DNA of 64,000 nt from Larix kaempferi (Eukaryota; Streptophyta; Pinopsida; Pinales; Pinaceae). Where the stretch lies: the NCBI GenBank assembly GCA_027924585.1, contig BSBM01000191.1, positions 434,001 through 498,000 of the forward strand, in the 5' to 3' direction. This document shows, one piece after another, positions 36,054 to 47,626 of the stretch. The position numbers and the translations under genes were made by a program. Numbering within the stretch: the stretch's first letter is position 1; the number at the start of each line of letters is the position of its first letter. Under the pieces are notes generated by a model. That model searched no databases, had not been told where the DNA came from, and was given only the letters and a program-made list of their open reading frames with translations.

Positions 36054-38618
36054 CTAACGAGTGGCAACACTAACCTCTGACTGAACCATGTTCACACATC
36101 CATAACCACTAGTATTGGAAGAAGACATTTCTATCTCAATAGGTCCATAACCGGTGGTGGGAGCATGCGAAGCCATGTTTTGGTGATGAGGTAGGGGATC
36201 CTTCAACACAGTTGGGCTCTGTTCCAAGTGCTTCGATGCTTCTTTAATACGAAGACATAAGTGAGTAAGATGGTCTTCCCCACAGAGCTTGCAAGGAAAC
36301 TTCACCTTACGCCTAGGTTTACGGTCCTCACCAGCATTTCCGCCTTCCCGAGGAGGGTTGGCATTATCCTTACGGGGTATTGCGATTTCTATTGTTATTC
36401 CCATTGTTTCCACCCCTACGATTATTTCTCCCCTTTTCTTACCACCAGGTTGCTGGTTACCTGACTGGTTCGTCGTTTGCACACTGTGTACATCGGACGA
36501 TGGAGTGGAAGTGGACAAGGTGTGAACCTATCCGGGAGTAGACTGGTTTAGCGACAAATTCTGCATTTGATTAGCTACCAAATCTACGAGGCAAGTGCTT
36601 GCAGATCCAACAATGCCATCGGCATGCGGTCCAGGAACTGACGTAGGCTCATGATGGGTACGCGGTGCGTCAGGGATGATGTCATACATAATGCCAGACT
36701 AAGAGTATAATAAGTCTAACTGCTGGACTTTCAAGATAGCTTGTTCCTTAGTCATAATGGTGGATATTGAAACATCCTTAGCAATGTATGGGAGTAGAGA
36801 CTTGAGGAACCATTCCAACAGGAACTCTGGAGGAATGTTGGCTTTCACTAACCTCTTCCGCCGACGCCACTCTTGAACATGGTCAGAAATATGTGTGGCC
36901 TTCTTCTGATGGAAGGTGGATAAAAATTCAGTGCCAATATCATAGTGAACCGGTAACTGGAAATGATCTAAGAAAACCAAAGTGATCTCGTTAAAACCCG
37001 TATAGGTGTTTCCAGGCAACTCGACGTACCACTTCGCGGCTGCCCCCGTGAAGGTGCGTTGAAATAGTCGCAATCTAACGGAATCATGATTCAATGAGTT
37101 GGAGGAGCACCAAAGGTGAAATGTCGTGACATGATCTCCTGGGTCCTCACCACCTTTCTCCTCAAACTTAGGAATGTCCGAATGGAGCTTGGTAGGGACC
37201 GGGGGCCAAGTAGGGTCGTGACACACCGGATCATTTGTGAGCTTTGAAAGATCCGAAATATTCAAGCGTGCAAGGAACGGGAGCTGAGGCTGGAAATCTT
37301 GATTATAAGCCCCCATAAAAGGTTGGTTAAATGGAACTGTGTTATAAGATGGACCAAAAGCTTGACCATGAGGATTAAACTGTTGATAATAAGGACCTGA
37401 CGGACCATAAGCTTTCCCATGGCCATAGGATTGATAACCTCCTCCTGCATGACCCATTTGAGAGTAAGCAGGTATGTGTGTGTTTTGGGCACCATATTGG
37501 GGTGGTGGGTTATACTGGTGGCCAACGCCGACTGTGTTGTAGTAAGGGTTGCCACCATGAGTATGGGGCATATATGTACTATTCATAGCAAGAACCGTGT
37601 TGTAATGACCATAATGGTATGGTATGTTCCCACCCCCAGCATTAGGATTAGCTTGAGCAATCGTCTGGTGACCAGAAGCATGGGATATGTTCCCAGCCCC
37701 AATATTGGTGTGAATAGTAGCAGGGATGGTGGCATGATGTCCATGTGGATAGGAGATATTCCCACCCCTTACATTAGCATTACTAGTGGCGGCAGTGGAC
37801 ACAAAAGTATGTGGTATATGTCCACCCTCGTGGTTGGGAGGAGCATTAACATCCGTAAAAGTAGTCCTAGGTTGACAAGTAGCGGCATGTGTATTAGGTG
37901 GTGGATGGCGAGTCGTGTTTCGAACAACATTCCTATTAGGTTGGGAAATCCTAGGAGGTGGTCGTCTTCCAACATTAGCATTATTAGGAGGAACATGACC
38001 AGTCCCCATACTATGTGTGTGGGTGGACAACGTAGTGCCCCCAGTGAGGGTAGTGCCCCCAATGGGTATAGTATGGCTAACACCATGACTAGTGCCAGTG
38101 TGACTACCAAACGTGGTGGAAGTTTCAACGATACTATGACTAGGCATACCAAAAGAGAGTGTTTTCAGGTTGATCGTAGGGTCAGTTTCATCATGTAACT
38201 ATGGCATCCCGTGTCTATAACTGCGTGGAAATGAAGGAATGAACGTGTTGTCCTGTTCTTCGTCCTCGGGTAAGTTTGGCATTCCGTAAAGATAATTATC
38301 CGGATTCGAAGGATCGAACGGATCTCGTTCAAGTGGATTAGGCCAAATAAAACCAGGTTGAGTCTCAGGTGGATCACCCCCCCACTCCTCACGAGGAGTA
38401 TGGGGATCGAAAGTGTGGTCAACTCTACCCGATGGAGTCGAAGGTTTTTCCTCAGTATCGGAATGTGTAGCAGTCATGATGTCTTGGACGTAAGCCTCGT
38501 AAGAATCTGAAGATTCAGAGGGAGCCCTCTGGCGTCCTCTAGCAATATGGCATGTAACCTCGGCTGGCTTTAAACCAACCAACCGACGGGACCGGCGGAG
38601 AGTAGGGCTCCGCACCAC
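36054..38618 (-). pseudogene. Element D Gag (TAG-interrupted)
   Basis: One continuous minus-strand frame of about 855 codons, broken only by TAG stops at 38199, 36699 and 36528 and ending at a TAG at 36054. The N-terminus (MVRSPTLRRSRRL) is basic. A long Gly/Asn/His/Tyr/Pro-rich region follows (about 38147-37300), then the Gag core with KWYVELPGNTYTGFNEITLV and FLDHFQLP. The frame ends with a zinc knuckle CKLCGEDHLTHLC (CX2CX3HX4C, about 36290). Protease follows in the same frame. Expected particle protein; now non-coding because of the stops. Confidence 0.85.
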
Positions 38619-40251
38619 GATATCTCCAGAGAGAATATATAATTAAAACGTCCCCTAAAGGCCAACTATCGATCAAAAATAGTAAATCAAAAGCACACAC
38701 CTAGAGAAACTACAACCAAGAGTAGACAAACAGAGTGGCTAAATGAGCTCCCGACACTAGAGCCGGTATGTCTCGCCTAGGAGAGGCTTGAGACTCCCAA
38801 ACTATAGCCGGAGGTAACAGAATCAAATATAGAGACACCCAGGCTTCACTGCGTGTACATGGTCAAGTCCACTGCACAAACACAACTGTGTTGTCCAATC
38901 CCTATCTGACTCAGGACACAAACAGTATAACCACTGCAAGTACCCTATGCGATACCTAGGTAAGGAAACTATGGTCACCGCAATATAACCAATGCTCAGG
39001 GGGATAGTCGCGGGTGGGATCCGTTGTATGGGCAGGGTAGCTGAGTCCAAAACTCAATGAGGGTCAAATCCCCCAAGAGTCCCTAGATACGAACAAATCC
39101 TGGAAATATCTCCCACGTTCAGCCGGTATCAGAGGGATATCCCTTCAACCAACCTCCCGTGACCTCGTGCTTAACTCTGTCTTGAGTAGAGATTCCTGAG
39201 AACACCGATCTATATCATGGATTCCTCCACTCCCTGGTCAGGCACCTAATGTTTCGTCTAGTAGTCTTGGATTGTTAACTCACAATGATCTATTCCAAGA
39301 CTCTAAACCTATGTTAGTTGGTGTACCCTATAAATAAAATCGGTCTAATCAATTTTAAGATTAAGCATTAATTTTAATGGTTGTGATTACTCAAGGGATA
39401 TGATCGTGAAACTAGTGATGTGTAAGACTTAATGGTATGCAAAACCGTCTAATCCTAGACTCATCTATCCAATGAAAACAATGCCCCTAATATGCACAAT
39501 CAAACCAACGATTTTGAAATAAATATGCAATCATTTTATATTTCTTTCAATGCACAATCAGAATCTAAATGAAGGCAGAAAGCACTCAATGCAAGATGCA
39601 ATACATAAAAGCAAATTTTTATTTTTTTTGTATTTTCTCTTATAAACGAAAGGAAAATGCAAAAACTATGTATATTTTTTTTTGTATTTTTCAATATATG
39701 GAAATGAAAAATGCAAGCAAAATCCTACTATCTAGTCACTGATATGCCAAGGAGATCACTAAGACAACCAGGCAGATACCAAATAGTAAGACTCAGCCAA
39801 AGGAATGAGCTCAAAAGGAAAAAACCAACGAGGCTAAATCCAAAGATGGGTAGAAAACCAACAAGGCTCAACCAAGATAAACGAAGAGTTCTGGTCACAA
39901 CCAAGGCATGGAACAGTCAAGAAACAGGCCAACAAAGACTTAGGATCAACCAAAATAAACCCAGTAACAACCAAAGGTCATAAACCAACAAAAGTTAGAG
40001 TTGTACACTACTGTTGATGGAATACCTGCGGGTACCCGCGAGCAGTAGAGTAAACAGAGGCGGGTGTACGCGGGCAGAGCTAAGCTAGCCCGCGGGTGAG
40101 GAAAGGTAAAATGAAAAACAGAGAGTCCAATGGCTCAGAAAAAGCAAGTTTTCTATAGTGTATCTCAACGGTAGATAAGTGACACAGAGCTTCGACAAAC
40201 AACAACTCTAATTATGGACTAATGCTCAAAAATTCCCCAAGATCGATGTTT
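38619..40251 (-). other. Element D 5' leader
   Basis: About 1.6 kb between PBS and gag without a supportable ORF. It contains GC-rich palindromic motifs near 40025-40100 (CGGGTACCCGCG, GCCCGCGGG) and A/T homopolymers near 39617-39692. Confidence 0.6.
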
Positions 40252-40269
40252 TCCCCAGCGGAGTCGCCA
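40252..40269 (-). other. Element D primer binding site (non-iMet type)
   Basis: The minus strand reads TGGCGACTCCGCTGGGGA, an 18-nt complement to a tRNA 3' end ending CGCCA, six bases inside the LTR. This type is familiar from Tat/Ogre elements (tRNA-Arg is what I recall for Ogre; the exact tRNA is not checked here). It differs from the iMet PBS of A, C, E and F. Confidence 0.75.
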
Positions 40270-40275
40270 TTTCTA

Positions 40276-41198
40276 TGTTGGAGAAAACTCACTATGGCTT
40301 GGGGTGTACCACAACAGACAAATGACTACCAGAAATCAACTCAATTCTCAGAACTATGTTATATAAATGACAATTCTAAGTTAATGAAGAAGATAACCAA
40401 CCTCGATCCAAACGTTTGATGTAGATCCCCATTGGAGCTTTTCAATCCGTGCACTTGACTCTGTAAATTAGTCTTGACAGCCAATATACAACAAGTACAT
40501 ATAATATATAAACGGCATTAACATCATCAATAGCAATGGCCCATGATATAACAAGTAAATGCAACCCAATGTAAGATAAACAACATTTACAACATTAATG
40601 GACGAGAATATGAGTATTTCTATTAATAAACAAGAAGAAGTACAAAGTGATACGACCTCTTGTCGACATCCAATTTGAACCAAGATCTGGATCAATCCAC
40701 TTGTGCCTCCACCACTTCAATCCTCCAGGAAAGGAAAACTCAAACTAGATAGGAGTTTGGAAGGTGAACATAAGGGGTTCACAACTACAAGGATCAATGA
40801 GTGTAGACTCAAGATAGGGCAAAAATCCGCTAGAGTTCTCTTGCTCTTCTTTCTCCTCCCGTCCATAAGCCATATGTGCTCAATATATAGTCCTCTCAAA
40901 GGTAAGTGAAAGGACACATCGAGACATTACTTGGGCAAATGCAGAGCCAAAGGTCACCCAATGACCGCTTTTTAGGAGTAAAAAGTAATAAACTAGTGAT
41001 TTTTACCATTGTACTTGATACCCGTGGGCTATAGTGATGCAACTCGCGGGTATGCATGCTATAGTGATGCAACATGTGGGTCAGAGGAAAAATGAGGAAA
41101 AATATGTCTGAAGGATATAAGTGGATCTGAGTTAGTGAAATGGATCCTACAAGCCAAAGAATGCTGATGCTCACAGGGTGGAAGATTATGTTGTAACA
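40276..41198 (-). repeat. Element D 5' LTR
   Basis: 923 bp direct repeat of 17376-18299, followed by TSD CTGGA. Confidence 0.9.
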
Positions 41199-41261
41199 CT
41201 GGAGGAACCTTCTTCTTTGGAAGAAGAGATTATTGCTCAACTAGATCAGAAACATGAACAA

Positions 41262-42405
41262 CTACATGATGGAGAATGTAGCCATGTAGAACAACTTCAA
41301 TAAACTGAACTTCATAATGAAATCAGATCCAAATGAGTCTTGATATTCTTGTGCCAAAAACTTTGATCCAAAAGTGGAGAAATCAGCATCAAGCAAAACT
41401 GAAATTTCTTGAAACTTTGAACCAAAAACTCTTATGGCAGCTCCAAGAATAATGAACAGTAGTTCCAAATGATCTTTGGACTTGAAATCTGAAATAAAAT
41501 CAAATCCAAAATAGGTATGATCAGGTCCAAGTGAGAGGAACAAAGGTTCAATGCATGCCAAGCCAATGGCAATGTCTCCTTCTTCAATAAAATTGTGAGA
41601 AAATGTGCTAGTCACCATAGAGGAATAGGTAGAATGCTTTAGATCAGAATTGGTGAGTGAATTTGCAGACATATCACACTTTGATGCAGCCTTCAAATAA
41701 TCCAAAATATCAAAAAAAAATTGCACCATCATCTAGTGAAGCATGCAAAGGATCTCCAATAACTAACTTATCATCCTTAGAATCAGCATTTGAAGAATTA
41801 TTGGAGAACAATGATTGTAGAGATGTCTCTTCTTCAACAATGGCTGCTCCATTTGTTGTATCTTCATCATTTGCAGCAAAATCTTGTGCAATAGATGATG
41901 TCTCTTCACATTCTACTTCATAACCTATAGAGGAAGCATTCAAATAAAAGAGATCTGTAACAATAGGAACATGGGTTGAAGATTTTTCCATTCGATCTTC
42001 ATGCACAACTTCATCAAAGAGAGGAGAGGCCGAATCAGTAGGAGGAAGAGCACATGTAGAGGTGTCCATAGGCTCACTCAATGCACCATTCTTCTACTTA
42101 TCAAGAGCCTTGTCCAAGTTGGACCATAGCTCAAATGGATAGTCTGCAGAACCAATCAAGTAGTGCATGCATGGAGACATGGCTAGACACATAGCTCCAA
42201 ATGCTCTGTCACAATCATTTAGCCAATCATTTTTCTCTTCATAAGACTCTGGTTCATTCTCAGCACCAATGGATAAATCATAGACACCTTGTCTCTTTAG
42301 ATATGCACACATTTTAGGTTTCCATTCTCCATAACCGAATGGAGTAAGAAGATGAACTTTTGAATCCATGTAGAAGCTTTTGTACCTGCAATAACAAACT
42401 CTCAA
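41262..42405 (-). pseudogene. Element C Gag-like ORF
   Basis: The N-terminal 103 codons resemble copia-type Gag (UBN2/DUF4219 group): LLTPFGYGEWKPKMCAYLKR, then WLNDCDRAFGAMCLAMS and ELWSNLDKALDK. A TAG at 42094 interrupts the frame, which then continues as an acidic, Ser-rich stretch to 41710. A nine-A homopolymer near 41715 shifts the frame into a last segment (41732-41262) rich in Phe/Ser/Asp. No zinc knuckle, protease, integrase or RT follows. The ORF ends about 60 bp before the D insertion point. Role as a particle protein is inferred from the N-terminal match only. Confidence 0.65.
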
Positions 42406-42443
42406 TCACTCAGGAGGGATCTACACTAACAATAGCTCCAAGA

Positions 42444-42455
42444 GCTCTGATACCA
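42444..42455 (-). other. Element C primer binding site
   Basis: The minus strand reads TGGTATCAGAGC, immediately adjacent to the LTR; initiator tRNA-Met type. Confidence 0.9.
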
Positions 42456-43191
42456 TGTAAAATCTATGACATGGTAGGATATAGCTACCATGGATTCCTC
42501 ACAGTTGGAAGATTTCACTCATTTAGCAAGAAACAAGTGCAAACATGTTACAGAATGAACAAATGATCAACTTTCCAGAAAACAAAAATGATCAAATATT
42601 GAGATATTATTAATTGTCCAACCTTATGAAATAGATTGGTTCATCCTTATATACAAATAGCAGGAAAAATATCCACTTGGAGTGTCCAGGCTTAGCTAGC
42701 ATAGATTTAGCCTCAATCCCCCTAGGTTTGACCTAATGGATCCAAAATATCCCAAACAGGTTCGAAATGTGAATGTGAACACTGGGTGAGCATGGGAGAC
42801 CAAAACTGGGGTTCACACATGTGGAGGAGGTGGTTGGTAGAAGTTGGTTAGGATTAGGCATGCCAAAAATGGCCTAGGGAGTGGGAATTGTCCACATACA
42901 GTGCATGAGTGCCCTTGGTCAATGTATTTCCTTAAAACAGGGAAAGAGGGTGCCTTAGGCATGCTGGAGGCAATAAATGCATGGGAGGGAGCGCCCAACA
43001 CCTAGTTTGACCTCCCTTGGCCTATACTTTGGCTCATGCACTTGGGAACTTGTTCACACTTATCCATATAAGTCCTAACCACTTCATAATAACCAGTTTC
43101 ACACCTAGGGATGTATTATTAACCAGTTTAGCACCCAATAATCATCAATTAATTAATGATTAAGGTACTAAGGTATAATATTGCTCTAACA
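42456..43191 (-). repeat. Element C 5' LTR
   Basis: 736 bp direct repeat of 16404-17159, followed by TSD ACCAT at 43192-43196. Confidence 0.9.
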
Positions 43192-43196
43192 ACCAT

Positions 43197-44368
43197 GAGT
43201 GTTTGAAACCATACTATAGGTTTTCCCCTAATTATAGGCTCTTTATTTCATGAGTTGTAAATAGTCATGGTACATCATGAAATTCTTGGTTCACATGACA
43301 TTTTGAGACCAAGAGAGGTTAAGGAAGAGTTGATTCATTTGATCCCATAAATAGCAAAAACCCAACAAATTTGAGCCATTGTGGGCTTGTAATGAAGCAT
43401 CCCAAGTAACTATGGATCCAATCATGGACTTATGCCTTAAACTAGACTGGTAGAGTAAGAAAATAACCCAAACAAGTTCCCTAAAGGATCAAAGTGAACC
43501 AAACCAACAACCAAAAGTCAAAGGATAGAATAAGAAAGACAATAAAAGACCTTACTTAAGCACTAGATATCCTTAAGAGGTCCCATATCAAGGATGGGTA
43601 AAAGGACTCAAGAAAAGTGATCAAGCATAGAAAGATGGTAGAGAAGTTCCAATGTCATCATTGAACCAGTCATGTCTGGATACAACAATTAAGTGGAACA
43701 CATCATGAAATCCCTAATAATAAATGTATGTAAGTAGCAAAGTAAAAAAATCCATATGCTATGGATATGAGCCTCAAAGGCTCATCATCTAAACAACTAC
43801 CAATTATAACCTAAGGTGCCAAAAATAATACAAACATTATAAGCAAACAAATTTCAAATAAAATTTAAATTTTCTTATAATGATTGATTCACTTAATATT
43901 TTGCAATTATTTTGTTTTTTTGTGAAGAATAACCTTGCTATTAGGGAACCTAACCATAGGAGATATACAATTCAAGCTTATAACCTCCCCAAGTTCAAAA
44001 CAGAGATCTTACATCTAATTGTTGACAACTCGAACTAACTCTCAAAACTATTTTGTAAATATAATTTGTAAAACAAAACTTCATTTATACTTATTTTTAT
44101 AAAAGTTAACAATATATTAACTAAATTAGACACAAGATCTTAATTGCCGTGTAATCTTATCACATAATAATACAAGATCTTAATTGGTGTGTCATCCTAC
44201 CACATAATAATAACTTTAGATTCCAATCTAAAAAGGGTACATACTGGTAAGTCAACAAAGGAATCATTAATGGTCTCAAATAAAAACATAAAAAATGTCT
44301 TGCATATACGACCTCTCATAGGATTTATAATTTATTATCTAAATAATATTAAACAATTATCTCAATAA
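43197..44368. other. Intergenic, no gene seen
   Basis: AT-rich DNA after element C. It may be the continuation of whatever C inserted into (possibly B's 3' part). No ORF with recognisable content. Confidence 0.45.
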
Positions 44369-46030
44369 TTTATGTTAACAAATTTAAATATTAAATTGTT
44401 TAGTAATATTTTATATTATTTTTCATAATGTCTTTTTAATTTTTAATTCTAATTTAAATTTAGTATTCCAAGAAGGTTTGGATTTTTTATAATTTGATTT
44501 TATTTAAAATTGAGTGATATAGAAAGGTTTCAATTTTTCATAATTATTTTAAGAGTAGTAGGTGCCTTACAATCTAATGTGGGGTAGAGGTTTTCACGTA
44601 TTTAATGTATATGACAACTACAAATATTATAAAAAAACTTTTAAGTATCATAGATTGGTTCAATTTTAAAATTTACATTAAAAAACTATAAAAAAATAAA
44701 GCATGTATAGATTCATTTTAAATCTAATTTATCAAGTACTAAGAGGGATCAAATTGATCGAGGTGTAAATTTTTTCATTTTAAATTTTTTACAATTATTG
44801 AATTATAATTTATGTTAACAAATTTAAATATTAAATTGTTTAGTAATATTTTAGATTATTTTTTATAATGTCTTTTTAATTTTTAATTCTAATCTAAATT
44901 TAGTATTACAAGAAGGTTTGGATTTTTTATAATTTGATTTTATTTAAAATTGAGTGATATAGAAAGGTTTCATTGTTTCATAATTATTTTAAGAGTAGTA
45001 GGTGCCTTACAATCTATTGTGGGGTAGAGGTTTTCACGTATTTAATGTATATGACAACTACAAATATTATAAAAAAACTTTTAAGTATCATAGATTGGTT
45101 CAATTTTAAAATTTACACAAAAAATAAAGCATGTATAGATTCATTTTAAATCCAATTATCAAGTACTAAGAGGGATCAAATTGATTGAGGTGTAAATTTT
45201 TTCATTTTAATTTTTTTACAATTATTGAATTATAATTTATGTTAACAAATTTAAATATTAAATTGTTTAGTAATATTTTAGATTTTTTTTATAATGTCTT
45301 TTTAATGTTTAATTCTAATCTAAATTTAGTAATACAAGAAGGTTTGAATTTTTGATAATTTGATTTTATCAGTAATTTTTAATTCTAATTTAATTTTTGA
45401 TAATTTTTCATTTTAAATTTTAAACAATTATTGAATTATAATTTTTTTCAACCGAGCTATTGAATTATTGAATTATAATTTATGTTAACCAATTTAAATA
45501 TTAATTTGTTTAGTAATATTTTAGATTTTTTTTATAATGTCTTTTTAATTTTTACTTCTAATTTACATTTAGTAATACAAGAAGGTTTGAATTTTTGATA
45601 ATTTGATTTTATTGCGCCGAGAAGGGGCATTTCTACATCCCGGGTGGAGGAGAAGTGTCCGTCCCATAAAAATAAAAAATAATAATAATAATAATAATAA
45701 GGGAAAAAAATGATCCCTCTTGGCGCTTTGAAGAATTTAAAAATAAGTGATATAGAAAGGTTTGATTTTTTCATAATTATATTGAGAGTAGTAGGTGCCT
45801 TACAATCTAATGTGGGGTAGAGGTTGTCACGTATTTAATGTACATGACAACTAAAAGTATTATAAAAAAACTTTTAAGCATCATAGATTGGTTCAATTTT
45901 AAAATCTACACAAAAAGCTATAAAAAAATAAAACATGCATAAATTCATTTTAAATCCAATCTATCAAGTACCAAGAGGGATCAAATTTATTGAGTTGTAA
46001 TTTTTTTCATTTTAAATTTTTTACACATCA
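44369..46030. repeat. AT-rich 430-440-bp tandem repeat, about four copies
   Basis: Units begin with TTTATGTTAACAAATTTAAA at 44369, 44809 and 45236 (spacings 440 and 427). A further copy starts near 45479 and carries the inserted hairpin element at 45614-45726. The third copy is truncated and rearranged. The unit contains no ORF. Confidence 0.8.
45614..45726. mobile_element. Small inverted-repeat (MITE-like) insertion
   Basis: The 113-bp segment starts GCGCCGAGAAGGG and ends CCCTCTTGGCGC, a near-perfect terminal inverted repeat of about 12 bp, with an ATAATAATA microsatellite inside. The other copies of the surrounding tandem repeat lack it, so they act as empty sites. The flanking duplication is unclear (ATT/TTT, about 3 bp). 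Confidence 0.55.
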
Positions 46031-47480
46031 AGAAACAAATTTAGGCTTTTAGGAAATTTGATCCCTCTTTATAGTTTCTATTGATACTTAATAGTTTCTA
46101 TCGGTACTTAATAGTTTTAGATTTAAAATGAATTTACAAAGGTTTAGATAGCTAGTTGGCCATGTGGAAAACCTGACCAACTACAAAATAGGAGATCATC
46201 ATTAAGGACTAGCATTGTTCTACATAAAAAAATTTAGGTTCTTGTTTCCAACCTTCCTGAACCTAGTTCTTGCATGGTATAATGATAGCTAAAGGAACTA
46301 GAAATAAACTATAATAATTGAATATTAAAAAACATGTAGTGACCTTGAGGAGACTATCAGGAATGCTCATCATCATTAGAAATTGAGACTAAAGACACCC
46401 CTTGAACTAAGGTTGGAGGATGATTCTCTGCCTCTATTGCTTTTTCTACGAACTCAAATCCCATGGTTTCCTTTGCTATCAGGTTAATTTTAGCATTCAT
46501 CCATTTGACTTGGTCCTCGAGCTCATCAAGCTAAAGAAATATTTCCTTGTGCTCTTCTTTACTATCCAAGAGATCCTTCCCCAACAAAGATTTCATTTGC
46601 CAATAAAGTAGAACAATCTTAAAGTATTTTATGTCTCTGGTTCAAGAATTCCCTACATCAAGTAGCCACGGATTCATTTCCTATTGCATTTCCAAAACTA
46701 GCAAAAATATTGTATAGACAGCTCCCAACCTCTCTTCATAAAATTTGAACCTGATAAAAACTAAACCCCACACAAACCTTATGAATATCCAACCTTATAC
46801 CTTATTATCAAACCTTGTACCAAACCTTGTACCTTGTTATCAATTCAACATCATGGTAACGAGAAGGAGCTTCTTATTAATTAACGAAGCCCACTATCAT
46901 TTCTATTAGAAACTTTCTAGTACCCAAATTATGAAAAGATAATTTTTTTTTGAAAACATACCAAACACAATGCCCACTTATTCAAAGCATTTTAACTTGA
47001 AATAATGCAATGACCAAAATTAAAATACCTTGAAGAAAGTGCAAACTAACATCTACCATTCAGAATGAATGGAAATGTACAAATACCAAACCCTCCCCTC
47101 GCAAATGAACCATTACAAATAGCAACCACACCTTGAAGAAGGCCATGGACCTAGCAAATCCCATCCCAAATTCTCTCCCTTTACTTTCCACCTCAAAAAG
47201 AGAGAGAACGATAAGGTCAAGTAAGAGTAGGACCCACCACGTGGCCACCCAAATGTGATTGGCAATATAAAATGATAAACAAGAAGGACGGTGACCGTAA
47301 TGGTGGAGAAAAAAGGTTAACATGAAAAACACAAATATAAAGAAAAAAACCATAAACGCCCCCAACCGGGTCAGCACCTCCACATGTTATTATATATAAT
47401 AATAATAAGAATAAGAATTGGATCCAGGTCACCACCTCACCCTGTTATATATAATAATAATAATAATACTTCTTGGATTA
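46031..47480. other. Intergenic upstream of carbonic anhydrase
   Basis: Mostly featureless AT-rich DNA. On the minus strand about 46372-46620 reads as a coiled-coil-like stretch (DLLDSKEEHKEIFL, stop, LDELEDQVKWMNAKINLIAK) with one stop; I cannot assign it. Just before the gene, 47384-47470 has two TATATAATAATAATA microsatellites after similar CACCTC-containing flanks. Confidence 0.4.
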
Positions 47481-47499
47481 TCAATGAATGGTTAAAGTC

Positions 47500-47626
47500 A
47501 AGGAATGATACCAGGCATCAATTCCGTCCGCTTATTATGGATATTAGAGTTCTTACCGAGATTTAATTTGTCTTTGCCACCTGGTCCATCGCGGATAACG
47601 GGCTCCAGGATCCCACAATTTCAGGT
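47500..47626 (+). promoter_or_regulatory. Probable 5' UTR exon of the carbonic anhydrase gene
   Basis: A strong donor CAG|GTAAGG at 47626/47627 pairs with an acceptor CCTGCAG ending at 48065, nine bases before the start ATG. An ATG at 47505 in this exon would, after splicing, be out of frame with the enzyme, so the exon is probably untranslated. No transit peptide is therefore visible. The transcription start is not determined. Confidence 0.45.

Larger units (their letters stand above)
17376..41198 (-). mobile_element. Element D: giant Tat/Ogre-like Ty3/gypsy retrotransposon, split by E
   Basis: LTRs at 17376-18299 and 40276-41198 are flanked by TSD CTGGA (17371-17375 and 41199-41203). The left LTR has an extra TG at its start. 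Length is 23.8 kb, or about 14.5 kb without nested E. Minus-strand order is LTR, PBS, 1.6-kb leader, gag, protease, RT, RNase H, integrase, a second RNase H, an antisense plant-mobile-domain gene, 3' region, LTR. Large size, PBS type, extra RNase H and extra antisense ORF all point to the Tat group. The two LTRs differ by roughly 5 per cent over the part I compared. Confidence 0.88.
16404..43191 (-). mobile_element. Element C: small gag-only copia-like LTR element, split by D
   Basis: LTRs at 16404-17159 and 42456-43191 are flanked by perfect 5-bp TSDs ACCAT (16399-16403 and 43192-43196). A tRNA-iMet PBS abuts the right LTR and a PPT abuts the left one, fixing minus orientation. Without nested D (23.8 kb) the element is only about 3.0 kb, with about 1.5 kb between the LTRs, enough for a Gag-like ORF and nothing else. 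It must rely on enzymes supplied in trans. This layout matches the TR-GAG class of non-autonomous plant elements. Confidence 0.88.

Noticed and set aside
37419-38198. 259-codon + strand ORF opposite element D gag
   Set aside because: Shadow of the biased Gly/Asn/His-rich gag frame on the minus strand; no domain of its own.
33474-38618. TAG stops in element D as evidence of a recoded amber codon or suppression
   Set aside because: TAGs fall inside RT, Gag and protease at CAG/TGG-like positions along with one TGA, protease and integrase are otherwise damaged, and host genes here use the standard code. Deamination explains it better.
42441-42456. GCTCTGATACCA sites as tRNA gene pieces
   Set aside because: They are 12-nt primer binding sites next to LTRs, without a cloverleaf; same at 8593 and 32073.
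47060-47383. 107-codon hydrophobic minus-strand ORF upstream of carbonic anhydrase
   Set aside because: No recognisable motif, biased base composition, and it overlaps the probable promoter region; likely chance.
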